Assembly (NCBI GenBank): GCA_002238855.1
Contig: MPND01000007.1
Coordinates: 40,050-104,049, forward strand
Reading direction: 5' to 3'
Length of the DNA: 64,000 nt
From: SAR202 cluster bacterium bin90
GTDB taxonomy: Bacteria; Chloroflexota; Dehalococcoidia; Lucifugimonadales; JADFKI01
Below are positions 8,842 to 17,586 of this stretch, piece after piece (position 1 is the first letter of the stretch; each line of letters begins with the position of its first letter). Below the pieces are notes generated by a model. It was not told the DNA's origin. It saw nothing but the letters and a program-made list of their open reading frames with translations, and did no database searches. A program made the translations under genes and the position numbers.

Positions 8842-11103
8842 TCAGCCGGCAAAGGGCGTGAAGACTTCGACCGAAGTCTTTCCTGAGGGATTACTGAAGA
8901 TACTGAACTCTCCCTGCGGGTATCGGGCAGCCAGGTCCTGCTTGAATGCCTGTATCTCCGCATCTTCCGGATTTAGGAAGATGACGCATCGCGCCGGATC
9001 TGCCGGCAGGGTGCCGTCTGATACGACGTCCGAGTGGTCAAGAAGGTGTGGAAGCGCGCCATCGGGGTGGTAGGACTCCAGCGCAGGCTTCAGCAAAGGG
9101 ATTGTGCTTCTACCCACCATAATCAGGCTATCAGGCTCACCTTCGCACGCCTCAGAACGCATCGCGCCTATTGCTACGGCTTCCTGCGTGTGATGAAAGA
9201 CCCGTGGCGTCGCGTACCAGAATTGCCAGGCGTTGAGCGCTAGCACCACCACGCCAAGAAGAGAAAGGACAGTGACGGCTGGGAGGGCTGAGGGACTTTG
9301 CTTCTCACCGCCGAGAGATGGAATCCTTGCATTGATCAGAAGGACGGCGGCAATTCCGGCCATCAGCGCGAGCGGAATGAGCATGCTGGACATGCGGGTG
9401 ATGGGCACATACGGATACGGCGACAGCAGCGCAGTGCCTGTGGCAATAACCGCGAATAGTATGAGCAGAAGCCTGGATGACGGCTTGTGCATCGTTCCCA
9501 AGCAGTATCCAAGCCCCAGCAATGCCAAAACTGCGCTGATTGGGTCTAATAGCGCTCCCGACACATAATGACTTGCTTGCGAGTTATAGTTGAACGCCAG
9601 AAGGTTCCGCACGGCATTGGATACTACCTGACTTAGTATGCCATCGTACTCGGAAGCGTGCTGTGAACCTGGACCCACAATCTTCACCAACGCTGTCGAG
9701 AGCACTTCATCGCCATTTGCGAATATCAGGGGCACCACCGTAAGCGATACTCCCAGCGCCCAGGGCCAGAGGCTGGCGAGGCGTCTGCGTACATCCTGAT
9801 GGCTTAAGGCGTACAGAAGGATTATGGCGACCGCCGCACGGGCAACAATGTTGAAGAGCAGGCCGAATCCAGCCAGCAGCCCTGAGGCGTAGATAAGGAA
9901 TGAGTTGCCGCGCCTGACACCCAGCACAAACAGGGCTATCGACCAGACGATTAGCGGCATCACATCCGTGTTTGGATAGCCGGTGTGCATGAAGGCAAAG
10001 ATGTAGTGGCTAAAGGCGAGAATCGAAGCCGAGACGACTGCGGCAATTCGACCCGCGAGCACATACCCCAGTATGTACATAGCGGGAATAGTGATGGCGA
10101 TGCTGATGATCAGACTGAACTTCCAGGCAAAGTTGCCAACGCCCAGCATCTTCATCACCATCGCCGGGTAGATCGATGCCATCACCGGGTTGATCTCGCT
10201 GTACACGCCGTCCAGGTCGAATGGACGCCGGAAACCGTCCTCGGCCAGCTCCCTTGCGTAATTGTAGTGCGCGTATTCATCGCCTATGGCAGAGTAGTAC
10301 CAGTCCGTCAGGTCGTGTGTGTTGAGGGCGACGAATATCCCGACAAGCGCAAGCACAATCACGAAATCAGGAAAACGCTCTCTTGGGGGGACCAGATGCT
10401 TCGGCGAAAGATTCAGCTTGCGAATGAACGGGATCGCCAGAGCGCACACAGCTACGAGCCAAAGCAGCAAGTCCAACCCGGACTCCGATCCGGCGAGCAG
10501 GCGGAATAACAGCACGACTATCAGTAAGCCGCCGAGTCCTGCAACTATTGCTTTGGCAGCGCCAATCCCGCCAAGAACGGTGCGCAGCGGTGGTATGTTA
10601 AGCGCACCCAATGGGTCAGGGGTATTGTCATTGGCGGTTCTCCCGAATGCGCCAACGGTGAACAGCGCGACCCCCGCGATGAGCGCAAACACACCAAGTG
10701 AGGGCGCGGTCCTGCCGGGTTCATAGGCGAATGCCAGGTACGCCTGGGCAAGCGTGACGAGCAGCGCCCCTGCAACCAGCAGAGGAGTGGACATCGGCGC
10801 CACGCGACTCCTGAGTCGTACCGGAGCTGAAAACAGCGTCGTGGGTACAGAGATGATGGGAAGGCGCAGGCGTGGGAGGTCTGCCGGGACGGTATTGCGC
10901 TCGCCTACCGTTGCCGCATCGGATGCGTCGCCAACACGGTTGCCACAGATACCGCAGAAATTGTGCGTCCCTTCAAGATTTGCGCCGCAATTCGGGCACA
11001 AGATTGCAGTCGCCAGTGATTCGCCGCAGTTGCCACAGAAATTCGCGCCCACGCGGTTCTGAAAGCCGCAGGAGACGCATACATAGTCGCTCGTACTTGT
11101 CAT
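8842..11103 (-). CDS. Zinc-ribbon plus polytopic glycosyltransferase (GT39-like)
   Basis: A 753-residue protein with an unusual two-part design. Residues 7-55 form two zinc ribbons (C9-x2-C12 with C23-x2-C26, and C36-x2-C39 with C50-x2-C53). The remainder is a multi-span membrane protein resembling the dolichyl-phosphate-mannose mannosyltransferase / ArnT-like superfamily. The acidic IGDEYAHYNYARELAEDG lies in the first large external loop, where the family carries its catalytic Asp/Glu, and more than ten hydrophobic segments follow. The C-terminal 150 residues form a soluble domain. It probably transfers a lipid-linked sugar to an acceptor outside the membrane. The cytosolic zinc ribbons may bind a partner. 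No clear ribosome-binding site precedes the ATG. Confidence 0.75.
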   Translation of the reverse strand: MTSTSDYVCVSCGFQNRVGANFCGNCGESLATAILCPNCGANLEGTHNFCGICGNRVGDASDAATVGERNTVPADLPRLRLPIISVPTTLFSAPVRLRSRVAPMSTPLLVAGALLVTLAQAYLAFAYEPGRTAPSLGVFALIAGVALFTVGAFGRTANDNTPDPLGALNIPPLRTVLGGIGAAKAIVAGLGGLLIVVLLFRLLAGSESGLDLLLWLVAVCALAIPFIRKLNLSPKHLVPPRERFPDFVIVLALVGIFVALNTHDLTDWYYSAIGDEYAHYNYARELAEDGFRRPFDLDGVYSEINPVMASIYPAMVMKMLGVGNFAWKFSLIISIAITIPAMYILGYVLAGRIAAVVSASILAFSHYIFAFMHTGYPNTDVMPLIVWSIALFVLGVRRGNSFLIYASGLLAGFGLLFNIVARAAVAIILLYALSHQDVRRRLASLWPWALGVSLTVVPLIFANGDEVLSTALVKIVGPGSQHASEYDGILSQVVSNAVRNLLAFNYNSQASHYVSGALLDPISAVLALLGLGYCLGTMHKPSSRLLLILFAVIATGTALLSPYPYVPITRMSSMLIPLALMAGIAAVLLINARIPSLGGEKQSPSALPAVTVLSLLGVVVLALNAWQFWYATPRVFHHTQEAVAIGAMRSEACEGEPDSLIMVGRSTIPLLKPALESYHPDGALPHLLDHSDVVSDGTLPADPARCVIFLNPEDAEIQAFKQDLAARYPQGEFSIFSNPSGKTSVEVFTPFAG

Positions 11104-11138
11104 GCTATAGATTCAACAGTAAAGATAGAATCCGGCCG

Positions 11139-12062
11139 CTAACCAAGCAGTTCGCGGCGCACTTCGTCCAGGCGGGCGCGCTGTTCTTCGTCAACATCCG
11201 GGTAGGGCTCGCCCTTCTGACGGATGCTGCCGGTGAATTCCGGCGGACGCTTTTCGATGAATGCCTGTCTTCCCTCATCGCCATCGGCGCTGAGCTGGGT
11301 GAGCAGAGTATTCATGAGTGTCTGCACTCGCCATGCCTCGGTTACGGGCGTGTCGCGGAATCTTATCACGAACTCCTTCATCATCCGCACGGCGAGCGGC
11401 GGCAAACCCGCTATGTGATTTGCAACTTCCACGGCACGGGTCATCAGCGAGTCGTGCGGAACGACCTCGTTGATGAGGTTCATGCGAAGCGCCTCCTGCG
11501 CGTCGAATGGTTCGTCGGTCAGCAGGATTCGCATTACATCAGCGTATGCGATCTGCTTCATCAGGTAGGTAGCGCCGGGCCCGTTGCCCACCCAGCCTTG
11601 ACTGAGCAGCGCGAACTTGAAGCGGGCGTTCTCCGCGCTAGCGATGCGGATGTCCGTTGATGTAAGCATCAGATAGAAGCCTGCGCCTGCCGCCCAGCCG
11701 TTGATTGCGCCGACGACGGGCTTCCAGATCTGCGGGTAGTGATCGCCGAGCCTACCATCTGCGCCGATCTTGGCGGCGCCGTTCACCGTGCCGGACGGCG
11801 GCCAGAATATCGCCTCGGAGCGGATGCGCTCGCGCTCTTCGGGGGTAATGTCCGGACGCGTTGCGAGATTGTGTCCGGCGCAGAAGTGACGGTCGCCCTT
11901 GCCCGTCAGAATGGTTACTCGCACATCCCAGTCGTCCCAGATCTCCTTCCAGACCTCCGCAATCTCGTCCGAAGTCGGTCGGTCCAGGATGTTCGCCTTC
12001 TGCGGATTGTCGATGGTTACATAGGCGATATTGCCTCTCTTCTCGTATTGCACTGCCATCAT
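11139..12062 (-). CDS. Enoyl-CoA hydratase/isomerase family protein
   Basis: A 307-residue crotonase-fold protein. The oxyanion-hole elements are FCAGHNLAT and GWAAGAGF. By eye, the position that holds the first catalytic glutamate of true hydratases (PE before the glycine-rich loop) reads ALLSQGWVGNGPGA. That glutamate therefore seems absent and simple hydratase activity is doubtful; isomerase, hydrolase or lyase chemistry is possible. GAGGTGGA precedes two adjacent ATGs. It lies 62 bases downstream of the CaiB-type gene pair in the same direction, suggesting a short CoA-thioester pathway of unknown substrate. Confidence 0.85.
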   Translation of the reverse strand: MMAVQYEKRGNIAYVTIDNPQKANILDRPTSDEIAEVWKEIWDDWDVRVTILTGKGDRHFCAGHNLATRPDITPEERERIRSEAIFWPPSGTVNGAAKIGADGRLGDHYPQIWKPVVGAINGWAAGAGFYLMLTSTDIRIASAENARFKFALLSQGWVGNGPGATYLMKQIAYADVMRILLTDEPFDAQEALRMNLINEVVPHDSLMTRAVEVANHIAGLPPLAVRMMKEFVIRFRDTPVTEAWRVQTLMNTLLTQLSADGDEGRQAFIEKRPPEFTGSIRQKGEPYPDVDEEQRARLDEVRRELLG

Positions 12063-12124
12063 TCCACCTCATATTTGTTACAGGATGTGCGATTTCAGGA
12101 TGTGCGGGACGCTTATGATATTTC

Positions 12125-13309
12125 CTAGTAGATGATCTGGTCGTCCATGTACTTAGCCACTTCTTCATTGGACAACCCCAGCAGTTCACCGTACACGTAG
12201 TCGTTGTGCTGCCCCAGCACGGGAGCGGCCGTATTGCGCGGCTCAGGCCCACCTTCAAAGCGCCACCCCAGACCGGGCAGGTCGCGCTGCTTTCCGTCGC
12301 TCGCGGTGCGCGTGGTGAAATAGCCGCCCTCGCGCAGTTGCGGGTCTGTGAAGACGCGGTCTGGACTGAGATAAGGCGTGGCGGAAATGCCGGCGGCTTG
12401 TAGAACTCGCATCGCCTCGTAGTCCTCGTGCTGCTGCGTCCACTCGTTGATTGCGGCATCAATCCTTTGCATCTGACTGCGCCTGCCATTCGGGTCGGCG
12501 AGGGACTCGTCGTCCGAGAGGTCTTGCCTGCCGATAGCAGCGCACAGAGACTGCCACTCCTCGTTGCCGGTGACAGCGATGGCGAGCCAGCGGTCGCTAC
12601 CCTTGCAACGATAGACATTGTGGGGTGCGTGGTGCCGGTCGGCGTTTCCCATCGGTTCGGGCACGCGATCGTTCATCTGGTAGTCGAGAAGCGCTTCCGG
12701 GATGCTGGCGGTGAGCGCCTCAGCCATAGAGAAGTCCGCATAGTTGCCTTCGCCGCTTACAGCGCGGTGATTGAGGGCGGCAGCCGCGACCATCGCAAGT
12801 TCCATGCCGACCCAGGGGTCAGCCCACAGACCGCCCTTGATTGGCTCGGAGTCCGGGTTGCCCGATATGGCGTTCCAGCCGGTGTAGTACTGCAGCAGGC
12901 TGCCGTACGCAACATAGTCCTTGTCGGGGCCGGAGTGTCCTGTGCCGGACGATGAGAGCATGATGATGTCGGGCTTCGCCTGCCTCAGTGCGTCGTAGCC
13001 GAGTCCAAGCCGCTCGATTACGCCCGCCGCGAAATTCTCGATCACTATGTCGGAGACCGATACGAGGCGCATCGCAAGCTCCAATCCTTCGGGACGGGAG
13101 ATGTTGAGGGCAGCATAGAGCTTGGACTGATTGTACGTCTGAAAGGGAGCACCGCGAGTGGACGGGTCAGGTCGGCGCGCGCTTCCCACCTTGATGACCT
13201 CCGCGCCCATCATTGCGAGAAAACGCGTTGCTGTCGGCCCCGCTATTATCCAACTGAGATCGAGGACGCGCACTCCTTCCAAGGGCAGGCCGGTTGAATC
13301 TTCACTCAT
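12125..13309 (-). CDS. CaiB/BaiF (family III) CoA-transferase, subunit with Asp
   Basis: A 394-residue family III CoA-transferase, which moves CoA between carboxylic acids through an aspartyl-CoA intermediate. The N-terminus LEGVRVLDLSWIIAGP and MGAEVIKV are typical, and the helix after GGLWADPWVGMELA places D164 at the expected nucleophile position. Later, GEGNYADFSMAEAL matches the usual dimer-interface motif. It starts with an ATG that overlaps the stop of the upstream CoA-transferase gene (ATGA), so the two are translationally coupled and probably form a heteromer. The substrate cannot be told from sequence. Confidence 0.92.
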   Translation of the reverse strand: MSEDSTGLPLEGVRVLDLSWIIAGPTATRFLAMMGAEVIKVGSARRPDPSTRGAPFQTYNQSKLYAALNISRPEGLELAMRLVSVSDIVIENFAAGVIERLGLGYDALRQAKPDIIMLSSSGTGHSGPDKDYVAYGSLLQYYTGWNAISGNPDSEPIKGGLWADPWVGMELAMVAAAALNHRAVSGEGNYADFSMAEALTASIPEALLDYQMNDRVPEPMGNADRHHAPHNVYRCKGSDRWLAIAVTGNEEWQSLCAAIGRQDLSDDESLADPNGRRSQMQRIDAAINEWTQQHEDYEAMRVLQAAGISATPYLSPDRVFTDPQLREGGYFTTRTASDGKQRDLPGLGWRFEGGPEPRNTAAPVLGQHNDYVYGELLGLSNEEVAKYMDDQIIY

Positions 13310-14505
13310 AGCCGGGAGACCTCACGCAGGTAAATGTCGTTGTGCTGCCCGAGCATCGGCGCGGGGCGCTCCGTGAGAGGCAGCGGTGTGTTTGAGAAGC
13401 GATACGGGACGCCCGGATACTGGAGCGCGCCCGCTATCGGATGCTCAATCGTCGTGAAGAACTCGCGCTCCTTCAGGTGCGGGTCGTTGAAAAGGTCGTG
13501 AACGGTGTTGACCGGAAAGCATGGTATGCGCCTCTCCTGCCCCATTCTCGCAATGTCGTGCTTGGAGCGGCGTTTTGTCCACTCGCCTACGAGGTCCCAC
13601 AGTTCGGTGAAGTTACTCTCTCTGCCATCGCGGGTCAGGAAGCGCTCTTCACTCGCCCACTGTGGATTGTCCATAAGCTCAACCCAGCGCTGCCACTGGG
13701 CATCCTCACGCGGCGATATAGCCACATAGCCATCGTTGCAGGGCAGGATGCCGCCGACCGCGGAGACGACGCCTCCTGTCGCAGCTTCCTGGACTTCCGA
13801 CAGGGAGCGCGATGGCGGCGGACGGTCGAAGGCGCAAGTCGCGAGCGCGCTTACAAGCTGAGTCGCCATCGCCTCGTAGGCCGACGCCTCTATGTGACAG
13901 CCCTTGCCGGTGATGCGAGTACGGAATAGAGCCATCAGGGTGGCGGTCGCGGCGGACATCCCCGCTACGAGTTCAGCCTGGTGACCACCGGCTCGTATGG
14001 GCGGCTGGCTGTCAGGATCGGAGACAGGACCTAGAAGGCTGTGCGCCTGGCCGCTCATGTGGAACAGCGTGAGGTCGGTAAGCTTGTAGCTTGCATATGG
14101 CCCCCATGTGCCGAATGGCGAAAGCGATGTCATTGTGAGCGAGGGATTGCCTTCGGTGAGGTTGGCGTATCCTAGTCGTCTTTCGTCAAGCCAGCCCACT
14201 GGCATGCTTTCGACGATGATGTCCGCTGTACGGGCAAGATTACGAAAGGCCTCCGCGCCTTCTTCAGTTTCGACGCCCAGCGTTACCCCGTACTTGTTGG
14301 CATTGAGAGCTAGGAAGACTCCACTCTTCTCCTGGTGGGGAACGTCGCCGGGAAAGGGCCCCATGGCGCGGGAGATGTCACCTTGCGGCGACTCTATCTT
14401 GATGACCTCGGCGCCGAGGTTAGCAAGGGTTTTGCCGCAATATGGCGCGGAAACGCCCTCGCCGAGTTCGAGCACTCTTACGCCTTGGAGCATTCCTTCT
14501 GTCAT
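13306..14505 (-). CDS. CaiB/BaiF (family III) CoA-transferase, Glu-substituted subunit
   Basis: A 399-residue paralogue of the downstream CoA-transferase, transcribed first in the pair. LQGVRVLELGEGVSAPYCGK and LGAEVIKIESPQGD are typical of the family. At the catalytic position the sequence is GGHQAELVAGM, so E178 stands where the partner has D164. The later motif also differs (HIEASAYEAM). The glutamate could weaken or abolish the acyl-enzyme chemistry, making this the non-catalytic half of a heteromer. Two-gene family III transferases such as BbsEF are known precedents for heteromers. The alignment is by eye. Confidence 0.9.
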   Translation of the reverse strand: MTEGMLQGVRVLELGEGVSAPYCGKTLANLGAEVIKIESPQGDISRAMGPFPGDVPHQEKSGVFLALNANKYGVTLGVETEEGAEAFRNLARTADIIVESMPVGWLDERRLGYANLTEGNPSLTMTSLSPFGTWGPYASYKLTDLTLFHMSGQAHSLLGPVSDPDSQPPIRAGGHQAELVAGMSAATATLMALFRTRITGKGCHIEASAYEAMATQLVSALATCAFDRPPPSRSLSEVQEAATGGVVSAVGGILPCNDGYVAISPREDAQWQRWVELMDNPQWASEERFLTRDGRESNFTELWDLVGEWTKRRSKHDIARMGQERRIPCFPVNTVHDLFNDPHLKEREFFTTIEHPIAGALQYPGVPYRFSNTPLPLTERPAPMLGQHNDIYLREVSRL

Positions 14506-14649
14506 GCTATTCCTTAACGCGATTTAGACAGTTATTCCGCACAGACTATAACACAGAGGACAATCACGGTATCGGACGAAGAGAGTAGATGATTCTGCTT
14601 CAACTTAGACCAGCCTAACCATGTTAAGATTTGCTGGTGGAGGTCAATC

Positions 14650-14937
14650 ATGGATGTGAAGCAAGCGGTCAAGACAGCCAAAGACTATGTCGTCAGCTTG
14701 TATGACGAAGAAGACGTAATGGACATCGGTCTTGAAGAAGTGGAATTCGACGTCTGCTCAGACCAATGGCATGTTACCATCGGCTTCTCGCGGCCATGGG
14801 ACAAAGAGAAATCGGTGTCGATTCCGTTTCCATATTCAGATGCTCGGCGTCCCCGCTCTTATAAGCAAGTTCGCATAAATGACCAAGATGGGCGAATTGT
14901 ATCCCTCAAGGACCGAATTCTAGTCCGAGCGGACTGA
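14650..14937 (+). CDS. Hypothetical protein paired with a PIN-domain gene
   Basis: A 95-residue protein that I do not recognise. It opens MDVKQAVKTAKDYVVSLYDE, has a central segment likely to form beta strands (VCSDQWHVTIGFSRPWD) and ends in KQVRINDQDGRIVSLKDR. GGAGG a few bases upstream supports the start. It ends four bases before the start of a PIN-domain gene, so the two form a compact cassette. By position it could be the antitoxin or an accessory partner. Base composition is visibly more AT-rich than the flanking metabolic genes, which fits a mobile cassette. Confidence 0.65.
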   Translation: MDVKQAVKTAKDYVVSLYDEEDVMDIGLEEVEFDVCSDQWHVTIGFSRPWDKEKSVSIPFPYSDARRPRSYKQVRINDQDGRIVSLKDRILVRAD

Positions 14938-14941
14938 TGCG

Positions 14942-15406
14942 ATGCCCATATTAGGATACTTAATCGATACGAACTTGCTAGTGTTACTTGTAGTGGGCAG
15001 AGTAGGTCGAGAGCATATAGCAAGGCACCGTAGGTTGCGAGCGTACACAGCGGAAGATTACGACGCGCTGGTTGACTTGATTGGAAGAATTGACTTGTTA
15101 TTGACTCCAAACACGCTTACAGAAACCTCTAATATGCTCAGTCAGCACCGGGAGCCTGACCGTTCGCGCTTCTTAGAGATGCTACGTAGGCTAATACAAG
15201 GCTCTCGAGAAGTTGTGGTCTCCAGTGAAGTCGCGGCATCCAATTCAGAGTTTGTACGGCTTGGTCTCACTGATGCGACACTTATAGAGGCCGTAACGGA
15301 AGATACGCCCTTGCTCACTGTGGACTTGGACTTATACCTTTCCGCTATGCAGAAGAGCCGCAATGCTCCGACCGCCGTGAACTTCACAGCTTTCCGCAAT
15401 TCGTAG
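14942..15406 (+). CDS. PIN-domain protein, second cassette
   Basis: A 154-residue protein with the four acidic positions of a PIN nuclease: D9 in YLIDTNLL, E61 in TLTETSNML, D111 in LGLTDATLIEAV and D128/D130 in LTVDLDLY. It is unlike the VapC-type protein at 7.2 kb, having an insert rich in arginine and histidine around residues 20-35. It follows an unrecognised 95-residue partner by four bases. RNA cleavage is expected from the fold. Whether this is a toxin-antitoxin module is inferred from the gene pair. Confidence 0.75.
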   Translation: MPILGYLIDTNLLVLLVVGRVGREHIARHRRLRAYTAEDYDALVDLIGRIDLLLTPNTLTETSNMLSQHREPDRSRFLEMLRRLIQGSREVVVSSEVAASNSEFVRLGLTDATLIEAVTEDTPLLTVDLDLYLSAMQKSRNAPTAVNFTAFRNS

Positions 15407-15463
15407 CCTTCTCAATACAGCACAATACACGGCACTAGATTCTACACTTAAGCGAGGTCAGCC

Positions 15464-16534
15464 ATGGATCTTGGCCTATTCCTGATGCCGCTCCACTACC
15501 CTCACCGCCCGCATTATGAGACATACGAGGAAGACCTCCAGCTGATGGCGCACGCCGACAGCCTGGGCTTCAGCGAGGCGTGGATTGGCGAGCATTTTAC
15601 GCTGCCATGGGAGAACATGCCCTCGCCCGAGTTGTTCATCGCCAGGGCGCTCGGCGTTACGGATCAGATGAAGTTCGGCACAGGGGTATCGCTGCTGCAC
15701 TACCATCACCCGGCGCATGTGGCGCACCGAATTGCGATGCTCGACCACATGGCGAAGGGCCGGATTTACCTGGGCATCGGTTCGGGAGGGCCCTCTACAG
15801 ACACTGAGCTGTTCGGGTTGGACACCGAACTAGGCGAGCCCAGGGAGCGGCTGTACGAGGCTGTTGACCTCATCCTGAAGATATGGAAGGGCGAGCCGTT
15901 CGAGTACGACAGCAGGTTCTACGATGGCAGGCTCCCGGAGGATGTGCCTGAGCGCAGATTAGGCTTCCACATGTTGCCGTACCAGAAGCCGCACCCGCCC
16001 ATTGCGGTCGCAGGGAGCAGTCCGTATTCTGGCACGTTGGAAATCGTAGGAGAGCGCGGCTGGATGCCGTTGAGCACATGCTTCCTCCACGACATATTCC
16101 TGCCGAGCCACTGGCAGGTGGTTACGAAGGGCGCCGCGAAGAGCAAAATCAAGGCTTCCCGTAAGGACTGGCGCATCTCGCGTGAGGTATTTGTAGCCGA
16201 GGACGGCGACAAGGCGCGGGAAGAGGCGATGAATACTTTCGGACGGTTTTTCGTGGACTACTGGATTCCCTTGCTGGGCAGCGGCAGAGGGTTGGCGGGT
16301 CTAAAGACGGACGAGAGCATGTCCGACGAGGAGCTGACTCCTGAGTATATGCTGGAGAACCTATGGGTTGTGGGCGACCCAGACGAAGTAACGCATCAGC
16401 TGAAGAAGTTGCACGACGATGTTGGCGGGTTCGGCACGCTGCTGATGCTGTGCCATGACTGGGAGGATGACCGGCAGAAGTGGCTGGACTGCTTGACGCT
16501 GATGAGTGAGGAAGTCCTACCAAATTTGCCGTAG
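15464..16534 (+). CDS. LLM-class flavin-dependent oxidoreductase
   Basis: A 356-residue luciferase-like monooxygenase or reductase with a TIM-barrel fold, using FMN or F420. MDLGLFLMPLHYP, ADSLGFSEAWIGEHF, KFGTGVSLLHYHHP and GRIYLGIGSGG follow the family pattern. The C-terminal part has the segment NLWVVGDPDEVTHQL, common in monooxygenases of this class. No flavin reductase partner is adjacent. The gene belongs to a neighbourhood of catabolic enzymes (CoA-transferases, crotonase, DUF6282) and may open or oxidise refractory organic compounds. The substrate is unknown. Confidence 0.9.
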   Translation: MDLGLFLMPLHYPHRPHYETYEEDLQLMAHADSLGFSEAWIGEHFTLPWENMPSPELFIARALGVTDQMKFGTGVSLLHYHHPAHVAHRIAMLDHMAKGRIYLGIGSGGPSTDTELFGLDTELGEPRERLYEAVDLILKIWKGEPFEYDSRFYDGRLPEDVPERRLGFHMLPYQKPHPPIAVAGSSPYSGTLEIVGERGWMPLSTCFLHDIFLPSHWQVVTKGAAKSKIKASRKDWRISREVFVAEDGDKAREEAMNTFGRFFVDYWIPLLGSGRGLAGLKTDESMSDEELTPEYMLENLWVVGDPDEVTHQLKKLHDDVGGFGTLLMLCHDWEDDRQKWLDCLTLMSEEVLPNLP

Positions 16535-16588
16535 CTGCGCCTAATCCCCTACCCTCACCTGAGGTATAAGGGACAGAGCGCCCGTCTC

Positions 16589-17422
16589 TTAGTCCAAGCC
16601 GACCAGATTAGCCGGGTTGCTCTTCACGAGTTTCGTCACTTCTTCCGGCGTCATACCCGCGTCGAGGAGCATGGCGATTGCCATTCGCATGCCTTCGGCG
16701 GGCGGCGGATTCTGCCATTGACCGAAGTCAGTGGTCACGATGCAGTTATCGACGCCGAGGCTGCGTATCATCTCCACGAACTGCTGCGGTGTTTTGCGGC
16801 CGCGTGACGGCATGCACGTTAGGAATGTGTACTCCGGGTAAGCGCCGAGCGCGACCATGCGGCGCTGCTCCTCCGGGGTCGCCACTCCGTCGGGATGCGT
16901 TGCGATCATTCGGCTCACGCCTTGCGCGCGCGCCGCCTCAAAGAGCGCGATGGCTTCTGCGGGCGATATGTGCCCCGATGCGAGGGTCATATCGTTGTCG
17001 ACGATGATTTCCAGAACCTCGAGGACGCCTTCGGTCAGAATGCCGTCGTGGTCTGCGACGCGTATGCCCTCGCCAGAGCCGTTGTCACGCATCCGAAAGT
17101 CGGCGGTGAAGGTGGGCATCCAGACTAACTGCGCGCCCAGGTCGGCGGCGACCTGAACTGCGTCGGGATTGATGCCGCCGACGGATCGGTTCAGAGTTAT
17201 CGCGCCGAGTATATTCAGGCCCGGATACATCTGGTTGAGCGCGTAGGTCAGCGGCGCAGTGTTATAGTCGTGCGACTTGAGCACAAAGCCGCCCATCTCC
17301 GCTTCGTAGGCGCATCGTGCCACTTCGAGCGCGTCCATTCGGCGCTGCTGGCTGCCGTCGGGCGCGGCATGGACATGTAGGTCATACGCGCCGCGCAGAA
17401 TCTCTTCAATCTGCTCGTTCAT
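16589..17422 (-). CDS. DUF6282-type amidohydrolase-like protein
   Basis: A 277-residue protein with a metal-dependent hydrolase look. YDLHVHAAPDGSQQRRMD near the N-terminus supplies the HxH metal motif, VLKSHDYNT follows, and IATHPDG and VTTDFGQW lie near the C-terminal half as further ligand candidates. I associate it with the DUF6282 family, whose reaction is not established. The start is taken at ATG 17422 because GGAG lies six bases upstream; a longer frame would need a TTG at 17452. It is divergent from the molybdoenzyme gene, with a 12-base palindrome between them. Confidence 0.8.
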   Translation of the reverse strand: MNEQIEEILRGAYDLHVHAAPDGSQQRRMDALEVARCAYEAEMGGFVLKSHDYNTAPLTYALNQMYPGLNILGAITLNRSVGGINPDAVQVAADLGAQLVWMPTFTADFRMRDNGSGEGIRVADHDGILTEGVLEVLEIIVDNDMTLASGHISPAEAIALFEAARAQGVSRMIATHPDGVATPEEQRRMVALGAYPEYTFLTCMPSRGRKTPQQFVEMIRSLGVDNCIVTTDFGQWQNPPPAEGMRMAIAMLLDAGMTPEEVTKLVKSNPANLVGLD

Positions 17423-17479
17423 TGCTGCTCCGGAAGGCAATATTCTTAACAAGATGGCTCAGCGATTGAAGCCGGAAAT

Positions 17480-17491
17480 TAGTGTACACTA
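17480..17491. promoter_or_regulatory. 12-base perfect palindrome between divergent genes
   Basis: TAGTGTACACTA lies 58 bases from the DUF6282 start and 95 bases from the molybdoenzyme start, on opposite strands. Such a palindrome in a divergent promoter region is a candidate operator. No regulator gene is adjacent. Confidence 0.4.
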
Positions 17492-17586
17492 TTACGAGTT
17501 GCGCATACGCATAAGCTGGATTACGCACCTTAAAGCCCGAAAAAGCATCTCATACAGTGAATGAGATTTTATGTGGAGGAGAGAGC

